From: Salvia splendens | Taxonomy: Eukaryota > Streptophyta > Magnoliopsida > Lamiales > Lamiaceae | NCBI RefSeq assembly: GCF_004379255.2 | Contig: NC_056047.1 | Span: forward strand, 31,758,293 to 31,822,292 | Direction: 5' to 3' | DNA length: 64,000 bases | Shown: in pieces, positions 53,385-64,000 of the stretch | Position numbering within the stretch: position 1 is the stretch's first letter | Layout of the letters: the number at the start of each line of letters is the position of its first letter | Program-made: the position numbers and the translations under genes | Notes under the pieces: model-generated | The model's database searches: none | Told to the model about the DNA's origin: nothing | The model's input: only the letters and a program-made list of their open reading frames with translations

Positions 53385-53400
53385 ACAAAGCTTTCTTGAA
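53385..53400. repeat. Left 16-bp TSD of LINE
   Basis: ACAAAGCTTTCTTGAA here and at 57033-57048, identical. Confidence 0.9.
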
Positions 53401-53818
53401 TTTTTTTTTGATGAATCAATGAAAGGAATATAACGACAAAAAGTAAAGTACAAGCAGGACACGGGCATACTCGAGGGACACATGCCTAAAAGCCGAAGCT
53501 TAGTAGTCCGATGGGGGGGGGAAGTAAACTCTTGGGAAATGGTACCCAAAGAGAAGGCATTACAATACAGAAAGCTTAAATAACCAATACATGGAAAAGA
53601 TCAAACAAATGACTTCACATCGGTTAAGTCTTCACGATGGGATCGCCTCGACAAACTCCGGTACTTCCTTCCGTCAAAGTGTGCTTGTCCTCGTTGCTAC
53701 CGTCCATGTTACCCTGATGGAGGTAGGGCTAGGGCCTCGTTAAAACCTCCTAAGGATAAAACCCGGTGGGAAAAAATCCCTAGGAGGAAAAAGAGTACCC
53801 TCGTGACCGAGAGCAACG

Positions 53819-54635
53819 CTAGACTCCCAAGTGCTCGGTCACTAGCTCATGTGGATAAAGGGAGTATAATACTGAATATATTACCTTCTTCACCTCAAAC
53901 ACCAAGTGCTTGGGTTGAAAAGCTGATTCGTCGAAAATGAAGGCATTTCTGGCTCGCCACATCAGGCTGACCATTGTGATGAGGGCTAGTCTCCTGGCCT
54001 TGCGCATAACTGCCGCGCCGCTTATTTCCTTGAGCATCCACTTGATGGCACTCGGGATAGTAGTGATGTTCCTCCTCAGACCCAGCCAGGATTTGATCTC
54101 CTTCCAGACTGCCCCTATCTTGTGGCATTTGAAGAAAAGATGGTCCACGGACTCAGTATGCGCCATGCACAGGGGACAGTGTTGGTCGATGTTTTGGTAG
54201 CCCAGTCTGTCCCTTGTTGGGAGTCGTCCTCTGAGTGCTTGCCAAGTAGTGAAGGAGTACTTTGGCGGGACAAAGTCCTTCCACACGAAACGGTGCCATA
54301 GTCGCCTTTTACCTTTCGGTCTGAACCACTCGTACGCCTCGACCGCTCCCTTGCTCCCGTACCACTGCCCCAACATCTTCTCCACTTCTCTTCTCGGCCG
54401 GTCGGTCAGTAACTCGTCTCGGATTTCGAGCAGCCTCTTGAAGAGTGGTGAGTCCCGCGATCTTGCATTCCATTCCCAAAGCGTCAGATTCTTGAGAAAC
54501 TCACTATGGATCCATTTGATCCACAATGAATCCTTCTTCACGTGAATGTTCCACAAGTTCCGCGCAAGTAGAGCCTTGTTCCACGCCCCAAGGTCCCGAA
54601 AGCCGAGTCCCCCTTCATCCTTCGGTAGGCAGAGT
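53819..54635 (-). pseudogene. LINE ORF2 C-terminal part with zf-RVT domain
   Basis: Reads from the 57001-57032 piece (VSWKHLC-like) into LPKDEGGLGFRDLGAWNKAL, then NLWNIHVKKDSLWIKWIH, WHRFVWKDFVPPKYSFTTWQ and the zinc-binding module CPLCMAHTESVDHLFFKCHK (reverse transcriptase zinc-binding family). It ends at a stop at 53819. The catalytic reverse transcriptase and endonuclease parts are absent. Confidence 0.88.
54631..54635. repeat. TSD of solo LTR C (CAGAG)
   Basis: CAGAG at 54631-54635 and 56996-57000. Confidence 0.85.
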
Positions 54636-56995
54636 GTCACGACCGCACTTCCTAAGGATAGAAAGCACGGTGGATCGCGACTAAAGGGGGAATTAAGAAG
54701 CGGGGAAGAAGGGGTAGTAATCAAGGAAGTATGACATATAGATCAACAGTCGAAACTTCATTATCAAATCATAGTTTTAGATCACGAAGCAACATAGCTC
54801 GAATGAGAATAGTACAACGGATTAAAGAAAAACATATGAGTTCGTAAAACTTAGAGTAGCGGAAGCATTTGAGAGTTAGCTACTACTATTTATGAAGACA
54901 TAATAGCAACCGGAACGTTTATTGAATATAGTCTCGGTCCAATGCTCAACATCCTCCATCTCCCGTCCACGCTCAACCTGCACATAGGAAAAATATATGC
55001 AGGGGCTGAGTACTTGATGCACTCAGTGAACTCATGCCCAAAATACATTTCATCAATAAAGTTATGTCAAGCCATCATTGAGTGAAACTCGGGTTTTACT
55101 TTAAAAATGCCGAGAAACACTAAAATCATTTCCATCGTAAAACATGGCTGCAGCCCATCATCATCATCATCCTCCATCATTTACCATATCTGAACCATCA
55201 TGTGAAACCAGAATGTGGACACAAACTCGATCACTGGACCGGTCGACCACAAAGGACGGCTCACGATCCCCATCAGTGCACTAGTCTGAGTAGGGACTCA
55301 CTCCCTAGTCAGACCCGAATTCGTTAACCATCAAAGTCTAGTAGGACATTATCCTAGTAGACAATCAGATAGGCAATTCAAAACATAAAATACGGCATGA
55401 CATAACATTCAAACCACCCTTATCTCACCATATACATATCATTGCAAATAAAAGATTTTAAGTAATAAAGTACACATCAATCTCAATGACGAAACATTTA
55501 GAATGCATGCACTCTAATTAACGTCTTTTATTTCGTTTTCTCGGTTTTCATGCATTTTCGATTATTCGGCGGCCGCTTGTGCCCAAAAAAAATCCTCCGT
55601 TGGCTCCTCGTACTCTCTTCCAAAATGTAGAAATTAATCCCAATATTTATTTAAACGCTCTTGGCATTATTCCGGAGATTAATTAAATATTCGTCATGAT
55701 TGATTATCGGCCCAAAACTTAATTATTTCCCCACCTTATATCTCCAATTTAAAATTTTAAGGCCCAAAGATTTAAATGGAGCCCATAGATTTAATAAATC
55801 CTCCCGTTTAAATTATGAGACCCAAATCTTTTTTTTTAAAAACCAAGCCCAAACTTCTTCTCCATCCTCTCCCACATCTTTCTCCCTCTTCCTCACTCTC
55901 TTTCTTCGACAGAAATGGGGAAACTCCATCCCGTCGTCTTCACCAAAATTCGACTGCCCCATTATCGCTCCCCGGTCGCGTCGGCCCTCACGCCGGCATC
56001 CAACGCTCGCCGGGAGAACCGGTGCTGCTGTCGCGCGACTGCTTCGTCGCCGTCCAGATCCATCTGCCTTCGCTGCCAGACGTCGGGAAGACGCAACACC
56101 GATGCTGCTGTACCGGTCAGTCGAACAGCAACGCCCCGCTGCTCCGTCGCCGCCTCTCAGCCGCCGGGAGCTGCTGGTCCGTCGGTGGTCGTGCAGCCCT
56201 GAAACCAACCCGAACCGCCCCGCACAACCCCGAAACAGCCCCGACGATAAGTTCTAAAAAAATTACAGTTCAGTTTCATTTGTGTGTTCAATCAAAAACT
56301 ACTTCTTTTTGCGTTTTAAGTTTGTAAGATTAAAGGGGAGTTCGTGTTGTGTAATTGGAGATGCTTGTTGATTGAATTATGTGGGAAGTTAAGGTGTGAT
56401 GATATGCTATGTATACAATGATCCAAAAAGGAAGGGATTATACCTCAATGAATTGAACTTGGTTGTGGAGTAAACAAAGAATGGTAGCAACTTCTTCTTC
56501 TACTTCTTCTCCTCTCGGCTCCTTTCGGCTCCCTCCCTCTCTCACAATTTGCTTGTTGTAAAGTGTGTATTGCGAGGAGTTAGGGAAGAGGTTACATGAA
56601 GAAGTAATGGGTGACCTTTGGTTTGTAGGATTAATGGTGGAAGATGGAGAGTGGAGAAGTTGAAAGATGGGGAGTCTCCACTTGAAGAACCGTCGACCAT
56701 GAAGAGAAGAAGAAGGAAAGAAGATCTTTGGGCTTGCTCCCACAACTTTAATTAAATTGTTAGGGCTCATTTAGTTGCAGGGCCCAAATTTGTATAACTA
56801 TTTATTTGTTGGAATTTTTTTTGATTGTTATGGCCCAAAGCCATTTTTATAAAAACATTTGGACTCATTTTTTTTAATTGAGAAGCCCAAGTATTTATAT
56901 TTATTTTTGTTCATTTTCTTTCGTTTAGACAAATTATTATTTGTCTCGTAGTAACTTTGTGATATTCCAAGTACTATAAAAGTACGGGCGTTACA
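54636..56995 (-). mobile_element. Solo LTR C, 2360 bp, same family as LTR D
   Basis: Minus orientation: begins TGTAACGCCCGTAC (plus-strand end 56995) and ends GGTCGTGACA (54636), with TSD CAGAG. It shares with LTR D the ends, the GCATGCACTCTAATT block, GCGGCCGC near 55570, the AGTACTCAGCCCCTGCATA block (inverted) and the CCTTAGGAAGT end. A GC-rich island (about 55900-56230) lies inside and is open in several frames. I do not call a gene there. Confidence 0.82.
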
Positions 56996-57048
56996 CAGAG
57001 ATGCTTCCAAGACACCGGGGGTATTTCGTACCACAAAGCTTTCTTGAA

Positions 57049-57440
57049 ATTGTTCTTTGTACTTGTAACTAGACTCTAGAGCTTATGTAAAAGAAAATAA
57101 TTTTTTGCTATGTTAATAATATAGTATTTTTTTTCCATTTACAACTAGATATATTTGCTACTCTTTGGTAAGATGCAAATAGGTTTAGTACTAGCAAGTA
57201 GCAACGCCACAAAATTAACATTCAAGAAGATAGGTTCGGTAGCGATGTGAAACAAAGTTCTATTTATTATTGATTTACAACATACTACAACAAAAGTAGT
57301 AGTTGGTTTGGGAAAGTAGCGCAATTTTAGATTGGCCCAACCAATTGTGTCTTGATAAAGTAACTCGGCCAGTTTGGACATTGAGACTGTTGTAACAAAA
57401 GAAAATAAACTGAATTTTTTATGTAAGTCTTTAAAAGAGG
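57049..57440. other. AT-rich spacer between LINE and LTR D
   Basis: No gene or element recognised. Confidence 0.4.
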
Positions 57441-60345
57441 TGTAACACCCGTACCTTAAGTAAGAAATTAATGTTATGTAACGAAATAATTGATAATATT
57501 ATTCCGAGATGCTATGCTTCTCGATAATTGTGATATGGGAAAAATTTTGGTTTATGTGTTAAACGTGAAAAGGAACGTGCTTAATTGTTTAATTGTGAAC
57601 GTGGGGAGACATGTTGAAGGTCTCGTTGAAAGAATGACGATGAAATTTCTATTCTTAGCAAGACAAATGAATTTATGTGGAAAGGAATATATGTTTTTAT
57701 GGATAACGACGCGCGTAAATCGAGGAACAGTTGAAGAAATGTTATATTTGGAACAACACCAAATATAAATTAGTTACGATTTCCCCGTACCTTAATTTTT
57801 GGTTATGAATAACAAGATAACAAAATAAAATAAAGGCCCGTGAATTTTAATCAACGAAGGAAAATACAAAATTTATAATGTATGAATTTATTTTGGACTT
57901 TCCAAAATAAATTTGAAGTTCAATTAAATATAAAATAACTTGAATTCTAATTACTCTTTAAATCATCCAAATAGTAGTATTTTACTAACTTAGGCTTGTA
58001 ACTTACTTATTTTTGAGCCCAAGCAAAAATATGTTATGGAGCCCAAGCATGGAATTGATTTAAGTGGACCAAGCCCAAAACTTTTCTCCTTTGTTCTCCT
58101 TCTTTCTTCTTCATGGCCGACGGCCTTCTACCCAAGGAGGAGGCTCTCCAAGTTCTAACACCCTCCATCTTCTACCATTACTCCACCATCCCAAGAGTCA
58201 CCCACTACTCTTCCATAACCTCCCCTTTAACCCCCTCACCATTTACACTTCACAAGGAAAAAAGAAAAAAAAGAGAGAGAGGCGGACGAGAGAGTGCCGA
58301 GAGGAGGAGGAAGTTTTGAGCCACCATTTTTGTGTATTCTTCCACCATTTTCAACCATCTTGGAGGTATAATTCATTTCTCCCTTAAAGCATGAGCTGTT
58401 TTAAACTTTGCGTGCATAGTACGTCTTGTTCCATAGTCTTTGCTCCATAACCAACCCTTTTGATAATCGGTAAAAATAAACCAAACGATCGCCGTACGTA
58501 ACCGAAACTAAGAAAGAACGTAACTTTATAATCAAAACGTGTGTTCCGGGGTCGTTCGGGGTAGTTTCGAATGAGAGGAGGTTATCGCCGGCGACGGGCA
58601 GCGGCGGACATGCCGCGCTCGCTGGTGCCGACGACGTGCAGAGGCGGTACAGCTCGCGGCCTCCCCGGCGACGACCGCGACGTCCCCTCTCCGGCGCTGG
58701 AGAAGGCGGCAACGGTGGACTGCAACAGCTCTCGGCGGGCGGCGAGGGCACCAGCTCTCGGCGACGGCGGACTGCAGCAGCTCCTGGTCTGCGGCAGCAT
58801 CTTCCGACGGGCAGGAGCATTTCCCCGGCAACGATCGATGATGGCTGGGGAGTCGACTTCCGGCGGCTGCTGCGTTCGGCGAGCGGCAGAGAGAGAGTCA
58901 GGGAGAGAGTAAGAAGGGAGGAAAGAGAGAGAGAAATGATAGAGAGGGAGATAAGTGGTTTGGGCCTATGTTTTGTTTTAGTTGGGCCTTATAATTGATT
59001 GGAAAATTTAATTGATTTTTTGGGCTCTTCTTATTTGATGGGCTCACTAATTGATTTTGGAGGAATAAGGTGGCTCAGGAATTTAATCTTTTGGGACGGA
59101 AATTAAAATGTAATCGGGGGAAATTATTTAATTTAATTCCCGGAAGACTTTTTGAAGAGGAATAATTTACCTAAGTATGAAATAATACTTTTTCAATGGT
59201 AAATAATTATGAAAATTTAAAGTATACGCGTAAATAAATTTTTGAATTTATTTTCGATGTTATGGAAAATACGAGGAGCCAACAAGAACGAGCGTAAGCG
59301 GCCGACCGACCTAACACGCGACGCCTTGGGCGGCCGCCGAATAACCGAAAATGCACGAAAACCGAGAAAATGAATTAAAAGATTTTAATTAGAGTGCATG
59401 CATTCTAAATATCGTCGTTATCGAGAATTGATATGAATCTTATGTATTTTTTCCGAAAAGGTGGTTCGCACGCACGCTAAAAGTCGGAACGAGGAACTTT
59501 ACGGAAATCCTAAGCTTTTGAGGTGGGCTTTATTCTTTAACGTTTATTTTAAATTGATATGTTATGGTGTGATAAGGATGGTTTCAAAAAGTATGTCATG
59601 CCGTGTTTATGTTTTGAAACTGCCTATCTGATTGTCTACTAGGATAATGACCTACTAGACTTTGATGGTTAACGAATTCGGGTCTGACTAGGGACTGAGT
59701 CCCTACTCAGACTAGTGCACTGATGGGGATCGTGAGCCGTCCCCTAGGTCGGCCGGTCCAGTGATCGAGATTGTGGCCACAGTCTCGTTTCACATGATGG
59801 TTCAGATATGGTATATGATGGAGGATGATGTTAGTCCGCGCTGACACTTTTTTTAAGGAAATGTACTTTAGTGTTTCTCGGCCTTTGAAAGTAAAACCCG
59901 AGATTCACTCGATGATGGCTTGACATATCTTAACGATGAATGTTTTCGGGCATGAGTTCACTGGGTGCATCAAGTACTCAGCCCCTGCATATGTTTTCTC
60001 TATGTGCAGGTTGAGCGAGGTCGGGAGGCGGAGGATGTTTAGTGATGATTTAAGAACTGGTCCGGTTACTATTATGTCTTCATACATAGTAGTAGCTAAA
60101 CTCTCAAATTGCTTCCGCTATTCAATGTCTTAAGCAACTCTGTTATTTTCTTTATTGCCAAACTCTGTTGTCTCATTATGCAAACTTCGGTTTGGAAACG
60201 TTGGTTAATTTAAATGGAATTTCATCTTTGATTGTTAAGTTGTATTGCCTTGAATTGTATTATTCCCCCTTCTTCCCCGCTTCTTAATTCCCCCACTAGT
60301 CACGATTTCTCGTGCTTCTTATCCTTAGGAAGTGAGGCCGTGACA
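57441..60345 (+). repeat. LTR D, 2905 bp, 5' LTR of a long-LTR element
   Basis: Starts TGTAACACCCGTACC, ends GGCCGTGACA and is followed by a primer binding site. The related solo LTR C lies inverted 0.4 kb away. Large LTRs with TGTAACACCC starts and an initiator-tRNA primer site occur in Tekay-like Ty3/gypsy elements, which I suggest with low confidence. A GC-rich island lies at about 58540-58920. The 3' LTR is not in the window. Confidence 0.75.
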
Positions 60346-60348
60346 GAA

Positions 60349-60360
60349 TGGTATCAGAGC
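60349..60360 (+). promoter_or_regulatory. Primer binding site after LTR D (tRNA-iMet)
   Basis: TGGTATCAGAGC three bases after the LTR end (ACAGAATGG...). Confidence 0.9.
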
Positions 60361-61145
60361 AATTTTTCCTTCCGCTCTGGACCGAGAGTCGTTTATTCAA
60401 TCTAGTCTAGACTCGTTTCGCTAGACTAAAAGAGTATCCATTTAAAGCTCAACACTCCGTCTCACTGCGCTCAACACGAAAGAAGGCAAAAGTTTGAAAT
60501 GAAGCATGTTCGATGTGAAAGAACGAATGGGGCGCAGAAAGGCGCGAATTCCAAGGAATGATGAAATGACAAGTCAAGGATAACCTTGTGAGGAGCAATT
60601 GCGTTAGATTGAAGGATAGACGAAGTAGTAAAAGTACCACGTTCTAAAGTACGAAACATCTATCCTTAGATGATAACCTAAAAAGAAAAGAATTGTTATG
60701 ACTTTTCCTAATGGAAATCGACAGGTATATGCACGGTAGCACGTATGGCGTTCTCTACGTGTTTTATCTTTTCTACCTTGCTTTGTTTCTTTTTCTGCGA
60801 CTGGTTGCTAAGGGGACTTACTTTCATGTAGATGGCGATCATGATCCACGCACCGCTAAGGGGGAGGTACGTCAAGAATGGATTGCGGGCGGTGGAAATG
60901 TATCGCGGGTTCGAGAGGGACGAGAGGGCCCCTTTGATGTCTTATGTCGCAGATTACTTGACACTATGGCGGGATGCTCATGGCTGTGGAGTGAGGCACT
61001 ATGAACTAGGACTTAGGAAAAACGCAACCTTTATGAATTTTTCATCAATCATGTTACTTTCCTCTAACAGTAATATAACGACTAATATCTTGAAGGTTTT
61101 ATACTTTTCAGTTAAACCTTCTTGTAGTCATTTCTTATTACTTTA
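60361..61145 (+). pseudogene. Internal region start of the LTR D element (gag-like remnant)
   Basis: After the primer site there is a degraded leader, then an open stretch at 60832-61146 reading GRYVKNGLRAVEMYRGFERD and APLMSYVADYLTLWRDAHGC. The position is where gag should start, but I see no diagnostic gag motif and homology ends quickly, so it is either a deleted internal region or a non-coding derivative. Confidence 0.4.
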
Positions 61146-61861
61146 GGCGATGACTTGAGTCAGAAAACTATTTGAGTGATCAAAGATTCCTCAAAACATT
61201 GTCCCTCTAGGATATTCCAATCAAATTCTTTTGACAGATTCTATTGGTATCCATCTTTTATCGTCACTGACCAAGACTTGTCTCACTACTTAAAAGAAAA
61301 TAGCTTCACCTTATTCCTCAAAGAACTTGTCAAGTACATACAAAACACATTCTCGAACATTCTTCATGGAATTATGTCGAGGATATGGAGGACATGATTC
61401 ATTGAGTATAAACTCCAAGTTTTAGCGATGAGAATCTTATCCATATACGTTTCCAGTCTACATAATTTTGGTATTCGAGTTTGCTTCTTTAAGGATCGCA
61501 GACAAAATATTGAATGACATTATGAAGATTTGGCAAATAAACTTATTATCACATATTATGCTCAATACATAATCGCAAATAACCACAAAACAATTATGTA
61601 TCTTGCAACTGTAAAATTAAAATTGTGTACCCTCAAGCAGAGGTTAATACGCATTAAAATTTTACATTTTTATAGGTCACAACACCGGCGAATAGTCCAG
61701 AGACCACAGCGTGGCATGGCCGCCAAATGTTGCCTAAGCACGACCATCAGATTTAGCATTACAGAATTTTGTTTCTACAACACACTCCCATAACAATGCT
61801 CATGTGCTAATAACAAAATCAAGCTATCTCATAAATTCTGTTTGAACTTCTGAAACTTATA

Positions 61862-62020
61862 ATTTCTTAGTATTATTGTCCCCACAGCATGGGTGGCGAT
61901 AATATTAGAAACTACTTTCTAGTTCATACTATTTATATTTGAGAAGTCTGCCTGCCCTCATGAACTTGCTATTTCTTAGGATTATTGTCCCCACAGCATG
62001 GTTGGCGATCATATTAGAAA
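61862..62020. repeat. Two direct copies, 109-bp spacing
   Basis: ATTTCTTAG-ATTATTGTCCCCACAGC (with small changes), then GTTGGCGAT and ATATTAGAAACT, at 61862 and 61971. Confidence 0.75.
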
Positions 62021-62990
62021 CTGGCTTCATAAAATTTGCAAACCAATCGATGGAGACCATATACAACACACTTGTTGTAATTATCGCTTAGATATTTGAT
62101 ATGGTTTTTGTATAATTATCACATAAACAGATAAGACAGATAATTCACTTAAAAAGATAAACACCAAATAAACAGATAAATTCATTTAATGCATGGCATT
62201 TAAACACACTGGATAATTAACGACAATTATTTAATCTAGTCAGTGGAGAATCAATTAAATAATTAAATTTTATCATGCATGATGATTATCAAAATTCATT
62301 TAGTATTTATCAAGATAGTGTTAACTACCTAAATCCATTTAGGATTATTCTAGATTTTATTTCTATAAAATCAAATCCTTTAATTCAAGATAACATTGAT
62401 CTAGGATTATCATTATTTAAATCGTACTATGATATTACTAGATAGAAACAATTCCATCATAATCCATAAGATAAAAATAAAATGCTATCAACCAAGATTT
62501 ATACAAATCTTAATTCTATTTAGAATAGACATCCAGAATATATCAAACATTACTTAGTATTTCTTAGATAAATAAATTTATCTAAATCCAATTAAATAAG
62601 GATTTTATTGCATATCATCTTTATCCTAATCTATCGAGGATATAAATCCAAAAGATAAAGATAACTTGGATTAATGTTTATTCTAATCCATCTAGGATTT
62701 ATCTTAATAGAAATAAATCTATTCAAATACATAAGATAAAATTAAAATAACATTAACATTATTCAAATCTTATTTCCAAATTAATATTGAATTATTTCTA
62801 AAATTGAATCCAAGGATTTAGAAACTCTAATCAAAATTTTGAAAGCAAAGTCAAGGGACGAGACGACGTCGCGCATAGGAAAATCCTAATCTTGTACGCC
62901 GTCGGACTCCCTCTCAAACTTCGCCGTTGCTGCCCGTGGACGAGGACTGCCAGCCTGCTCCGACCCCGGCTGCTCACGAAGGGCGCTGTC

Positions 62991-63218
62991 TTACGAGCCC
63001 GGGAACTCCCCCTGAAGGGCTCCCACTCGGACCGCCATCGTCGCTGGCATCACGCTAATCTTCCCCTCTCCGTCTTTGGCTGCTAAGACAGCACTTGCGT
63101 GTTTATGCACGCTGCTGCTATATTTCCCCAGCCGTGGGTGTGCTGTCGTGATCAATTCAAAATTGTGACGCGGCGATTGACTCCCAAGAAACCACGAATT
63201 GATTCTCTCAACAGCCAT
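62991..63218 (-). other. Short ORF in the retroelement leader, function unknown
   Basis: 75 codons from ATG 63216-63218: MAVERINSWFLGSQSPRHNF, then ELITTAHPRLGKYSSSVHKH, ending ALQGEFPGS. GC content is higher than in the AT-rich surroundings. It lies about 290 nt inside the primer binding site on the same strand as the element. I recognise no family; it could be an upstream ORF, a gag relic or captured host sequence. Confidence 0.35.
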
Positions 63219-63503
63219 GTTTTGAAAACAAATCGGCACACACGTGATATGAAATCAATCGAAAATTGATTCAAGTACATACACATATCCAATTAATCAA
63301 AACATGCAATAATGATTACATAATAGATTAAAAAACATTATTATACACGAGATATACGCATTAGTAATTCTCCCTGTCCGATTTCTTCGTACTACGTGTT
63401 ATTCCAGTTTGATAAAAACAATAACACAAACCATACAGAAAAACATACGTTCAGGCAAATCACATAACATGAAATTAATCCACGTAATCAGAGCAAAAAA
63501 TTA

Positions 63504-63515
63504 GCTCTGATACCA
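63504..63515 (-). promoter_or_regulatory. Primer binding site of right-edge element (tRNA-iMet)
   Basis: The minus strand reads TGGTATCAGAGC two bases after the LTR end (CCTCATCA-AT). Confidence 0.9.
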
Positions 63516-63517
63516 AT

Positions 63518-64000
63518 TGATGAGGTTTGGTGTCCCTTGCACAACAGAAGACTTGTACAATACAAATAAATCAGAAGTAGGATCTATTTGACGGATTATG
63601 GAATTAATCTATTCACATGTTAACACAGAATTGTGTGCTAGAACACAGATAATTCATGCTCAAATAATATAAATCCTAAAATATGATTTCTAAGGTTTAG
63701 AGTTATCGATTTGATTCTCCATAGAATCGTCGATTGCTTGCGTCTTCTCCACGATGATCATCAATACTAGACCACGGATCTTCTGACTGGTTCCCGAACT
63801 GTATTCTGATATCAGGGTTGGCTGATCTTATCAAAATACTAGGACTCGAATAAAGAGACAGAACTTTCTCACGGAGGAGCACTGAAAATCTCACGGAGGA
63901 GAGCTGAGAGAATTTTCGAGCTCCTCTAAAAACAGAGGGGACGGAAATTACTACTACAAATTAATTAATTATGTCTCTCTTTTATTCTCCTATTTATATT
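63518..64000 (-). repeat. 5' LTR of right-edge element, cut by the window end
   Basis: The minus-strand LTR ends CCTCATCA at 63518 and runs off the window. It has TATAAATAGG-type TATA at 63983-63995 and is related to the solo LTR at 18432-19978 downstream of the TATA box (CCGTGAGA repeats, GATAAGATCAGCC, ACAGTTCGGGA). Confidence 0.85.

Larger units (their letters stand above)
53401..57032 (-). mobile_element. 5'-truncated L1-type LINE, split by a solo LTR
   Basis: Minus-strand LINE remnant. A T-run at 53401-53409 is its poly(A) tail, and a perfect 16-bp TSD flanks the whole span. Without the LTR insertion (54636-56995) it is about 1.27 kb: a severely 5'-truncated copy covering the C-terminal end of ORF2 and the 3' UTR. 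5' truncation and long TSDs are normal for target-primed reverse transcription. Confidence 0.9.
61146..63503. other. AT-rich stretch; right part is leader of the right-edge element
   Basis: 61146-61860 shows nothing clear. From about 61860 on it is probably the internal leader of the minus-strand element whose 5' LTR starts at 63518: AT-rich, with a two-copy repeat and one short ORF (62991-63218). The left limit of that element is not visible. Confidence 0.4.

Noticed and set aside
55700..56327. Long overlapping ORFs in the GC-rich part of solo LTR C as a gene
   Set aside because: Open frames occur in several frames and on both strands, as expected from GC-rich DNA without stops. The region lies inside an LTR and no domain is recognisable.
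57490..57768. 92-codon ORF inside LTR D
   Set aside because: No family, no homologous frame noticed in LTR C, and AT-rich LTR sequence.
58401..58998. Arg/Ala/Ser-rich ORFs in LTR D as a gene
   Set aside because: Same reason as for solo LTR C: composition-driven open frames inside an LTR.
1..64000. tRNA or rRNA genes and CRISPR arrays
   Set aside because: No cloverleaf-like B-box plus A-box combination other than the SINE, no rRNA sequence, and CRISPR arrays are not expected in plant nuclear DNA; none of the repeats has that structure.

Overview
This 64 kb window is plant nuclear DNA, almost certainly from a dicot. It has one intact plant gene with introns (a LAG1-type ceramide synthase). 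The rest is dense with plant transposon families: Ty1/copia, other long LTR elements, PIF/Harbinger, a MULE, a hAT-like foldback, Stowaway, LINE and SINE. I assign no species. Most boundaries below rest on target-site duplications (TSDs) that I found by eye, so the insertion order can be reconstructed.

Layout. 1-1150: AT-rich repeat flank. 1156-6108: young copia element (Copia-1, minus; LTRs differ at 2 of 264 positions). 7101-9333: 2.2 kb foldback, hAT-like element carrying eight snRNA-type promoter modules. 9750-11325: Harbinger fragment with a decayed ORF1. 14306-16975: internally deleted copia (Copia-2). 18432-19978: solo LTR inserted in an 87-bp minisatellite. 20615-22592: Harbinger element with a transposase carrying one frameshift. 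23352-23604: Stowaway MITE. 24234-26454: ceramide synthase on the minus strand, six exons, 310 codons. 26820-34453: a Pack-MULE that captured an R2R3-MYB fragment and was later hit by Copia-3. 35374-35566: SINE. 36334-36807: GNAT acetyltransferase pseudogene. 37374-53178: Copia-4 (minus), containing Copia-5 (44729-51714, plus) and two solo LTRs. 53401-57032: 5'-truncated LINE split by a 2.4 kb solo LTR. 57441-60345: 2.9 kb LTR with a primer binding site and the start of an internal region. 63518-64000: edge of another LTR element.

How it fits together. The only gene I judge functional is the ceramide synthase. The MYB, GNAT and transposon proteins are fragments or carry stops and frameshifts; many stops look like C-to-T changes (CGA or CAG to a stop), as expected from decay of methylated DNA.

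The observation I find most novel is in the foldback at 7101-9333. Each module has a box like the plant snRNA upstream sequence element (RTCCCACATCG) followed after 32 or 33 nt by a TATA box. Eight modules keep this spacing although the sequence between the boxes differs. Second is a 15-nt perfect complementarity in Copia-3 between the site just after the 5' LTR and a site inside that LTR, with no initiator-tRNA primer site present.
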